Of a stretch of DNA of 10,682 bases, positions 5,964 through 10,682 are shown one piece after another; the first letter of the stretch is position 1; every line of letters starts with the position of its first letter. The notes beneath the pieces were generated by a model. That model was not told the DNA's origin. It saw only the letters and a list, made by a program, of their open reading frames with translations, and made no database searches. A program made the translations under genes and the position numbers. This DNA comes from Chlamydiota bacterium. Lineage in GTDB: Bacteria > Chlamydiota > Chlamydiia > Chlamydiales > Simkaniaceae. Location: contig JAKQGT010000013.1 of assembly GCA_029556005.1 (NCBI GenBank), forward strand, positions 1-10,682, in the 5' to 3' direction.

Positions 5964-7871
5964 GTGGTCACACAAGGGGTCATTCATATCCACTCCAAAG
6001 GTTTTGGGTTTGTTTCCCCCGACAATGCAGACCTTTATCCTGAAGATATTTTCATCCCCAAACATCTTAAAGGAAATGCGGTTGATGGAGACTACGTGGA
6101 AGTGGCTGTCCATATAGAGCGCCGGTCAGAAAAAGGCCCCGAAGGGCATATTCTCAAGGTTCTTAAACGCGCCAAAGAGCACCTTGTAGGAATCGTATCG
6201 ACCCTCAATGCGAAAGGGGACTACCTCCTCTACATTCAATCTCTTGGAAATAGTAAAGGTGCTTTAGTCAAAAAGAAAAAGCAAGCGTCTTACCAGATCG
6301 GAGACCGCCTCCTTTTAAATGTTGAAGACTGGGGAGAGGAAAAGGATCCCGCTCTTTGCACCGTCAAAGAAAAATTAGGAACAATCTACCAAGCAAACAC
6401 CGATGTTCCAGCAGCCGTCAAAGATTTTGGGATCCGGGATGTTTTTCCTAAAGCTGTCATGGAGCAAGTCAAACAGTTTTCCCCAAAAGTGGAGAAAAAG
6501 GACCTAAAAGACCGGGTCGATTTAACCTCTCTCGAAACGTTCACCATCGACCCCGATACCGCTAGAGATTTTGACGATGCCCTTTCCCTTTCTGAAGATG
6601 AGAAAGGACATTTTCACCTGGCTGTCCATATTGCAGATGTCTCCCATTATGTCCAAGAAGGGACCCCACTAGATAGTGAAGCCAAAAAACGGAGTAACTC
6701 CACTTACTTCCCTGGACAGTGCATCCCGATGCTTCCCGAAGAGCTCTCTAACCACCTCTGCAGTCTCAAAGAAAAGGTGATCCGTCTCACGATTTCCGTC
6801 CTCGTCGAACTCGATTCACAGGGGCATACATTAAACTACAAAATTGTCCGAGCTTTCATAAATAGTCAAAAGCGCTTCACCTACAAGGAAGCTAAAGCTG
6901 TCCTAGATGGAAAGGTCTCAAGTCCCCATCTACCCGCTCTCAAACGGATGGAAAAGCTATGTCTCCTTCTGAAAGAAAAACGCTTTGAGCGGGGATCTGT
7001 TGATCTGGCTCTCCCAGACATCGTCATCCTCGTCGATGAGGAGGGAAAACCCTACGACTATGAAATGGTAGAGTATGATATCACCCATCAACTTGTCGAA
7101 GAATTCATGCTGAAAGCCAATGAAATCGTAGCCCAAGATTTTACCTCAAAAAATCTCCCTTCCGTTTACCGTATTCATGAAACCCCTTCCTCTGAAAACC
7201 TTGAAGATTTTTATGCTTTAGCTCGTAGCTTGGGATTTACTGTGCCGGGCAACCCTCAAGTAGAAGATATCCAAAAGCTCTTTGACCTCGCTAAGAAATC
7301 CCCCTTTGCGCATCAACTCTCTGTTGCCTATATCCGCAGTATGAAACTCGCTGTGTATTCCCATCAAAATGTAGGACATTACGGCCTAGCCCTTGAGAAT
7401 TATTGCCATTTCACTAGCCCCATCCGCCGGTATAGCGATCTCATCGTTCACCGTCTCCTCTTTGATGGAAAAAAAATCGAAAACCTAGAAGAAATCAGTA
7501 AGGGGTGCTCTGAGCAAGAACGGGTCTCATTTAAAGCAGAGATCAGTGTGCTCAACTTAAAAAAACTCCGTCTTTTGGAGCTTTACCAAAAAAATGACCC
7601 CCAACGCATCTATCAAGCAACTGTCAGTAAAGTAAAACCCTTTGGGATTTTCTTCGAGGTAGATCCCATTCAAATCGAAGGGTTTCTCCATATTTCTGAT
7701 TTAGACGATGATTACTTTGATTTTCAAAGTAAAACCCAAACTCTAGTAGGGCAAAATACGGGAAGATCAATTAAAATGGGCGATAAAATCGAACTTTTGC
7801 TTGAGAGCATCGACCTCATTTTGATGGAAAGTAAATGGACCCAAATACGGAAAAAAAGAAAACGCCGCTAG
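5964..7871 (+). CDS. rnr: RNase R (VacB), 3'-5' exoribonuclease
   Basis: Processive cytosolic exoribonuclease that degrades structured RNA and takes part in rRNA and tmRNA-linked quality control. Domain order from residue 1: cold-shock domain 1 (about 1-65, GVIHIHSKGFGFVSP), cold-shock domain 2 (about 70-140), RNB catalytic domain (about 180-505) and S1 domain (about 545-620), ending in a short basic tail KKRKRR. The metal-binding catalytic aspartates are Asp196, 202, 204 and 205 in TIDPDTARDFDDA, equivalent to 272/278/280/281 of E. coli RNase R. The downstream signature YCHFTSPIRRYSDL (480-493) is intact. At 635 residues it is shorter than usual because it begins directly at the first cold-shock domain. 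GTG 5964 is the first standard start but has no nearby ribosome-binding site. The frame stays open back to 5916 and encodes a basic KIKKIVRRK-like stretch, so the true N-terminus may be longer. Confidence 0.93.
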   Translation: MVTQGVIHIHSKGFGFVSPDNADLYPEDIFIPKHLKGNAVDGDYVEVAVHIERRSEKGPEGHILKVLKRAKEHLVGIVSTLNAKGDYLLYIQSLGNSKGALVKKKKQASYQIGDRLLLNVEDWGEEKDPALCTVKEKLGTIYQANTDVPAAVKDFGIRDVFPKAVMEQVKQFSPKVEKKDLKDRVDLTSLETFTIDPDTARDFDDALSLSEDEKGHFHLAVHIADVSHYVQEGTPLDSEAKKRSNSTYFPGQCIPMLPEELSNHLCSLKEKVIRLTISVLVELDSQGHTLNYKIVRAFINSQKRFTYKEAKAVLDGKVSSPHLPALKRMEKLCLLLKEKRFERGSVDLALPDIVILVDEEGKPYDYEMVEYDITHQLVEEFMLKANEIVAQDFTSKNLPSVYRIHETPSSENLEDFYALARSLGFTVPGNPQVEDIQKLFDLAKKSPFAHQLSVAYIRSMKLAVYSHQNVGHYGLALENYCHFTSPIRRYSDLIVHRLLFDGKKIENLEEISKGCSEQERVSFKAEISVLNLKKLRLLELYQKNDPQRIYQATVSKVKPFGIFFEVDPIQIEGFLHISDLDDDYFDFQSKTQTLVGQNTGRSIKMGDKIELLLESIDLILMESKWTQIRKKRKRR

Positions 7872-8446
7872 CCTTTTATCGGCGCCCTGATGTCCTCCAA
7901 ATTGGAAAAGAACTTCTCGGGAAATCTCTCTTTACAAAGTTTGAGGGAAAGCTCACCGGTGGCATCATTATCGAAACAGAAAGTTACAAAGGAGCCGAAG
8001 ATAAAGCGTGTCACGCTTATAAAAATCGGAAGACAGAGCGGACCCGTGTGATGTTTGAAAATGGGGGGATTGCCTACATCTATCTCTGTTATGGCATCCA
8101 TCACCTTTTCAATATCGTGACCCACCAAGAAGGGGTGCCTCATGCCGTTCTTATCCGCGCTTTGCATCCTACACAGGGGATTGAAACCATGCTAAAAAGG
8201 AGAAAAAAGGATAAAATGACTCCCACCCTTACAGGAGGACCAGGCACCGTTTCACAAGCCTTGGGCATCCATACAAAGCATTCAGGAACCTCCCTGATCG
8301 GCGATCAAATTTGGCTCGAAGATCACGGAATAGAGATCTCTCTCGATCACATTCTGTGCTCCCCGCGTATTGGTGTCGACTACGCTGGAGAACATGCTCT
8401 CCTCCCTTGGAGGTTTCATCTTGCACAGAAGTCTTTTATCAAATAA
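7835..8446 (+). CDS. mpg: 3-methyladenine DNA glycosylase (AAG/MPG family)
   Basis: Base-excision repair enzyme that flips out and removes alkylated purines. The 203-residue protein matches the AAG family along its length: IGKELLGKSL (23-32), IIIETESY (44-51) with catalytic Glu49 and Tyr51, DKACHAY (56-62) with His60 equivalent to human AAG His136, MFENGGIAYIYLCYG (73-87), AVLIRALHP (104-112), GGPGTVSQALGI (134-145), PRIGVDYA (177-184) and PWRFHL (191-196). The length is typical for bacterial members (about 190-210). ATG 7835 lies inside the last codons of rnr, giving a 37-base overlap in another frame, with GGAAAG at 7825-7830 as ribosome-binding site. The two genes therefore form a coupled pair. 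This family is structurally unrelated to E. coli AlkA and Tag. Confidence 0.93.
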   Translation: MDPNTEKKKTPLAFYRRPDVLQIGKELLGKSLFTKFEGKLTGGIIIETESYKGAEDKACHAYKNRKTERTRVMFENGGIAYIYLCYGIHHLFNIVTHQEGVPHAVLIRALHPTQGIETMLKRRKKDKMTPTLTGGPGTVSQALGIHTKHSGTSLIGDQIWLEDHGIEISLDHILCSPRIGVDYAGEHALLPWRFHLAQKSFIK

Positions 8447-8457
8447 ATTTAATAGGA

Positions 8458-8490
8458 ACCTATCCGGAAAGGAGGATAGGGTTATTTTTG
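8458..8490 (+). terminator. Intrinsic terminator of the rnr-mpg operon
   Basis: CCTATCC (8459-8465), an eight-base loop, then GGATAGG (8474-8480), a perfect seven-pair stem, followed by GTTATTTTTG. The T-rich tract and the position 12 bases after the mpg stop fit a Rho-independent terminator. Confidence 0.75.
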
Positions 8491-8561
8491 GAGATTTTTT
8501 ATGAATATAGCTAAATTTGTTTAAAAATGGGATGATTTAGGAGAGATATTTTTGTTGGATT

Positions 8562-8591
8562 TTGTCTTCTTAAACTCGAAACCATTATAAC
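8562..8591 (+). promoter_or_regulatory. Candidate promoter of the DUF502-holC operon
   Basis: TTGTCT at 8562-8567 and TATAAC at 8586-8591 with 18-base spacing, each matching the sigma-70 consensus in at least four of six positions. It lies after the rnr-mpg terminator and about 40 bases before the first DUF502 start. The rest of the 8447-8631 gap holds no reading frame of note. Confidence 0.55.
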
Positions 8592-8631
8592 TCACCCCAA
8601 TTTTAAACAGTTTTAGCTTTAGGTTCCTCTT

Positions 8632-9285
8632 ATGAAAAAATACTTCATCACGGGACTCGTGATATTACTCCCTCTTGCTGTGACGATTGCAATCGTGTTA
8701 TTCATCGTCAATTTTTTGACAAAACCTTTCATTGGGATCGTCTCCAACTTCTTGCAAGACCTCAATTTGCTCCATAAGGGATTTCTCTTTATGTCCCCTG
8801 AGCAAGTGGTCCTTTATGGAAGCAAGCTTCTCATCTTAATCTGCCTATTCCTTTTTACAGTCGTTTTAGGGATGTTTGCACGGTGGTTCTTTTTTAAGGC
8901 CCTTTTGAATCTTAGTGATAAAGTTCTCCATCGGATTCCCCTGATCAACAAGGTCTATAAAACCACACAAGAGATCATCAGAACCATCTTTGTCACCGAT
9001 AAGAGCTCATTCAAGCAAGTGGTCATGGTCCCCTTTCCTAAGGAAGGAACTTATGTTATGGGACTGGTCTCTCGGGAATCTCCCGCGGTCTGCTCCCAAA
9101 AAGCGGGAGAAGAGATGTACTCAGTGCTCGTCCCCACAACCCCTAACCCCACAACAGGATTTCTCTTGATGTATAAGAAATCCGATCTTATTTACCTCGA
9201 CCTAAAACCTGAACATGCGATCAAATACATTGTATCCTGCGGTGTCATCACCCCCGAATACCCACACAAGTTAGAAAACGCATGA
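8632..9285 (+). CDS. DUF502 family membrane protein, first copy
   Basis: 217 residues. Two membrane segments are clear: 5-28 (FITGLVILLPLAVTIAIVLF) and about 62-84. Further DUF502 marks are RIPLINKVYKTTQEI (101-115), a beta-rich stretch beginning VVMVPFP (130-136), and VLVPTTPNPTTGFLLMY (165-181), the family's VPTTPNPTxGFL signature. The function of DUF502 proteins is not established in bacteria, so none is assigned; an inner-membrane location with the C-terminal domain on one face is all the sequence supports. There is no strong ribosome-binding site before ATG 8632 (only a weak TTAGG about eight bases upstream). The stop overlaps the next gene by four bases (ATGA). Confidence 0.87.
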   Translation: MKKYFITGLVILLPLAVTIAIVLFIVNFLTKPFIGIVSNFLQDLNLLHKGFLFMSPEQVVLYGSKLLILICLFLFTVVLGMFARWFFFKALLNLSDKVLHRIPLINKVYKTTQEIIRTIFVTDKSSFKQVVMVPFPKEGTYVMGLVSRESPAVCSQKAGEEMYSVLVPTTPNPTTGFLLMYKKSDLIYLDLKPEHAIKYIVSCGVITPEYPHKLENA

Positions 9286-9923
9286 AAAAAACCTTTCTAG
9301 CCGGCCTAGCCACTCTTCTACCGATTGCAGTTACCATTTTTATTGTGTTTTTTATCATCGATTTCGTGACCGCTCCTTTTGTTGGCATTGTAGAGGATCT
9401 GATTACAAAACATGGAACCCAAGAGCTTGCTGAGCACCATCACTATCTCCTTTTGATTCTCAGTCGGGTCATTGTCCTCCTCCTTTTCGTTGTGATTGTC
9501 TTTATCCTAGGGATCTTAGGAAGGCGCATTTTCTTTTCCTGGTTTATCAACCTTACCGAACGTATTTTTATCAAAATTCCCATCATCAAATCGATTTACA
9601 GAATTAGCCGGGAAATCAGTAACAGCGTTTTGAATATGAAGAAAGAAAAGCTTTTTAAAGGAACAGTCATGGTTCCCTTTCCTCACCCCCAATCCAAGGC
9701 TTTGGGTCTTCTCTCAGGGACGCCTCCTGGACAAGTCCGCGATAAAAAAAAGGATTTACAAGCCGTTTTTGTTCCCACAGCCCCTCACCCCATTTCAGGC
9801 TTTTTGCTGATGTATAATGAAAATGAGATTGAGAAAAGCACGATTGAAACAGAAGACCTTTTCAAATTCCTCCTTTCCTGTGGAATTTACAAACCCGGTG
9901 AGGAGTGCTCTCATGAACCATAA
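9282..9923 (+). CDS. DUF502 family membrane protein, second copy
   Basis: 213 residues and clearly a paralogue of the preceding protein: same layout with membrane segments at 5-28 and about 55-80, KIPIIKSIYRISREI (98-112) in place of RIPLINKVYKTTQEI, TVMVPFPHP (128-136) and VFVPTAPHPISGFLLMYNE (162-180). The two differ at many positions, so the duplication is old and the copies have probably specialised, perhaps as a hetero-oligomer. The start overlaps the previous stop (ATGA), implying coupled translation and near-equal amounts. Its end overlaps the holC-like gene by 11 bases. The function of the family is unknown. Confidence 0.87.
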   Translation: MKKTFLAGLATLLPIAVTIFIVFFIIDFVTAPFVGIVEDLITKHGTQELAEHHHYLLLILSRVIVLLLFVVIVFILGILGRRIFFSWFINLTERIFIKIPIIKSIYRISREISNSVLNMKKEKLFKGTVMVPFPHPQSKALGLLSGTPPGQVRDKKKDLQAVFVPTAPHPISGFLLMYNENEIEKSTIETEDLFKFLLSCGIYKPGEECSHEP

Positions 9924-10338
9924 ACATATCCGCGTCACCTTTTTTCAGGTAGCAGATGACCAGCAAAAACGTCATAAAATCACAGAACTTGCCCAAGAAT
10001 ATTTTGAGAAAAACGAACCTTTACTCATCCGCCTTCCCCATGAAAAAGCTCTAGAATATGTCGACCTTCTCCTTTGGAGACTCCCTCAAGATAGTTTTCT
10101 CCCCCATGCCATTAAAGATATTCCCTGTAAGGATCGGATTGTCCTCACATGCTCCGATCAAAATCCGAATGGAGCGCATAGCATCTTAAATCTGTGCTCC
10201 GAACCCGTTGCCAATAAAAATCTTTCTTTCACACGGATTTATGAATTGGAGGATCTTGCGAGTAGCAATAAAAATAAATCAGCTCAAGACCGCTATAAAA
10301 ATTATAAAGAACAAGGTTATACCATTTATCAAAAATAA
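9913..10338 (+). CDS. holC: HolC-like DNA polymerase III chi subunit
   Basis: 141 residues, soluble. The pattern fits the chi subunit, the clamp-loader accessory protein that links DNA polymerase III to single-strand-binding protein: N-terminal strand IRVTFFQV, a helix with KRHKITELAQEYFEKNEPLLIRL, then the signature DLLLWRLPQDSFLPHAI (51-67; the family consensus is D-x-LW-x(4)-SF-(I/V)-PH), IVLTC (76-80) and a C-terminal DRYKNYKEQGYTIYQ helix and strand, equivalent to R-x-RY-x-Y-x-x-x-G. The length is normal (about 140-150). AGGAG at 9901-9905 and the fit to the family select ATG 9913; the same frame is open from 9817 but that part only shadows DUF502. HolC is best known from Proteobacteria, so its presence here is notable. 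The partner psi (HolD) is not in the window. Confidence 0.8.
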   Translation: MNHKHIRVTFFQVADDQQKRHKITELAQEYFEKNEPLLIRLPHEKALEYVDLLLWRLPQDSFLPHAIKDIPCKDRIVLTCSDQNPNGAHSILNLCSEPVANKNLSFTRIYELEDLASSNKNKSAQDRYKNYKEQGYTIYQK

Positions 10339-10430
10339 AATCGCAACTCGCGCCTTACCGCTTGACAATGGTCGCTTGCTCTAGATACAAAAATTTGTCC
10401 TGCCTCCTTGTCACATGCGATTTTATTTTT
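10331..10430. repeat. Perfect 15-base inverted repeat with 70-base spacer after holC
   Basis: AAAAATAAAATCGCA (10331-10345) and TGCGATTTTATTTTT (10416-10430) are exact reverse complements. The left arm contains the holC stop codon. In RNA this would form a long stem closing a 70-base loop, ending in a U-rich arm on either strand, so it could serve as a bidirectional terminator for the DUF502-holC operon. The large loop is unusual for that role. The spacer contains TTGACA (10362-10367) and TACAAA (10386-10391), 18 apart, a possible promoter reading right, so a small transcript could start inside it. Confidence 0.7.
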
Positions 10431-10436
10431 CAGAAA

Positions 10437-10445
10437 TGGTATGAC
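10437..10445 (+). promoter_or_regulatory. Candidate extended -10 promoter of the rod-shaped RNA
   Basis: TGGTATGAC: TG one base upstream of TATGAC (10440-10445) makes an extended -10 element; no clear -35 box is present at 16-18 bases. Transcription would start around 10451-10453, which coincides with the first paired bases of the following structure. Confidence 0.4.
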
Positions 10446-10449
10446 TCTG

Positions 10450-10611
10450 TCAGGGTTAACGCATTAAAATTACGTTGAAGAAGTGATTCCTAGGAGGAAA
10501 GTTCAAGGCGCCTGATGCAGGCAACCCCTGCTAGGGGTTGTCGAAGCAAGGCAACGTGGAAATTTTCCCTAGGAAGAACTTAAGCAACAAATTTTAAAGC
10601 ATTAGCCCTGA
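10450..10611 (+). ncRNA. Candidate structured RNA with 6S-like rod and central bubble
   Basis: The ends 10450-10471 and 10590-10611 are complementary with a few mismatches (TCAGGG/CCCTGA at the tip, TTAAAATT/AATTTTAA further in). GTTG (10474-10477) pairs with CAAC (10585-10588). Then comes a symmetric 9/9-base unpaired bubble (10478-10486 opposite 10576-10584), an eight-pair helix TTCCTAGG/CCTAGGAA (10487-10494 with 10568-10575), a bulged extension (10496-10500 with 10563-10567), and an apical region with hairpins GCCTG/CAGGC (10510-10522) and AACCCC/GGGGTT (10523-10539). Length (about 162) and shape match the 6S RNA plan, which mimics an open promoter and sequesters RNA polymerase. Family membership is inferred from shape only. 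No long reading frame covers it. A small inverted-repeat mobile element (MITE) with terminal repeats is the main alternative. Confidence 0.5.
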
Positions 10612-10626
10612 CTCTATTCACCTTGC

Positions 10627-10682
10627 TTGATTTTTTTTACACCCCTGCGTTAGAATGGTCCATTCAAACAGAGGACTATTAT
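10627..10682 (+). promoter_or_regulatory. Promoter and ribosome-binding site of a gene starting at the window edge
   Basis: TTGATT (10627-10632) and TAGAAT (10651-10656) with 18-base spacing, then GAGGA at 10671-10675. The window ends in AT at 10681-10682, so a following G would create an ATG five bases after the GAGGA. The T-run 10631-10638 within the spacer may also help terminate the upstream RNA. The downstream gene itself cannot be identified. Confidence 0.6.

Noticed and set aside
8501-8524. Seven-codon frame (MNIAKFV) with a good GGAGA ribosome-binding site
   Set aside because: Too short to support, lies between the terminator and the next promoter, and shows no leader-peptide feature such as repeated regulatory codons.
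10495-10588. Short resemblances to conserved regions of RNase P RNA (GAGGAAAGTTC, GCAAGGC, AGAACTTAAGC)
   Set aside because: The element is only about 162 bases, whereas bacterial RNase P RNA is about 350-400. The ACAGAAA-type region V context and most of the core are missing, and the rod with bubble explains the same bases better.
10443-10615. GACTCT on both sides of the rod-shaped element as target-site duplication
   Set aside because: The right-hand copy overlaps the inverted repeat itself (CCCTGACTCT), so it is not an independent duplication. A mobile element remains only an alternative.

Overview
The window looks like a piece of a bacterial chromosome from the Chlamydiota, probably one of the chlamydia-related environmental lineages. 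This is an impression from the proteins, not a search result. It rests on the folD-apbE neighbour pair, a small Cys/Pro-rich lipoprotein reminiscent of chlamydial OmcA, an RNase R (VacB) and a pair of adjacent DUF502 membrane proteins. Base composition is mildly AT-rich and even. TGA ends several intact genes, so the code is standard. There is no transposase, phage gene, CRISPR array, rRNA or recognisable tRNA.

Region 1 (1-4704, + strand) is one tightly packed operon in which every gene overlaps the next: the end of a polyprenyl-phosphate sugar transferase, a galE-type epimerase, an MreD-like membrane protein, an inositol-monophosphatase-family phosphatase, FolD, the lipoprotein flavin transferase ApbE, and a YihX-like HAD phosphatase. 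The sugar transferase and GalE fit one envelope-glycan job, with UDP-sugar made by GalE and loaded onto lipid carrier by the transferase. GalE is interrupted by a single in-frame TGA, while the remaining 72 codons after it stay open and GalE-like.

Region 2 (4705-5963) holds a promoter and a 66-residue Cys-rich lipoprotein. Facing it, three bases away, is a minus-strand gene for a membrane-anchored, His-rich protein of unknown function. A short divergent intergenic region follows.

Region 3 (5964-8490, + strand) holds rnr (RNase R) and a 3-methyladenine DNA glycosylase gene that overlap by 37 bases and end at a good intrinsic terminator. The start of rnr is unclear.

Region 4 (8491-10338, + strand) is a second operon with its own promoter: two tandem DUF502 paralogues and a HolC-like DNA polymerase III chi subunit.

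Region 5 (10331-10682) has no long reading frame but is full of structure. There is a perfect 15-base inverted repeat with a 70-base spacer. Next comes a roughly 162-base element that can fold into one long rod with a symmetric central bubble, resembling a 6S-type regulatory RNA. Last is a promoter and ribosome-binding site for a gene that starts at the window edge. The rod-shaped element and the interrupted galE are the two observations most worth checking.
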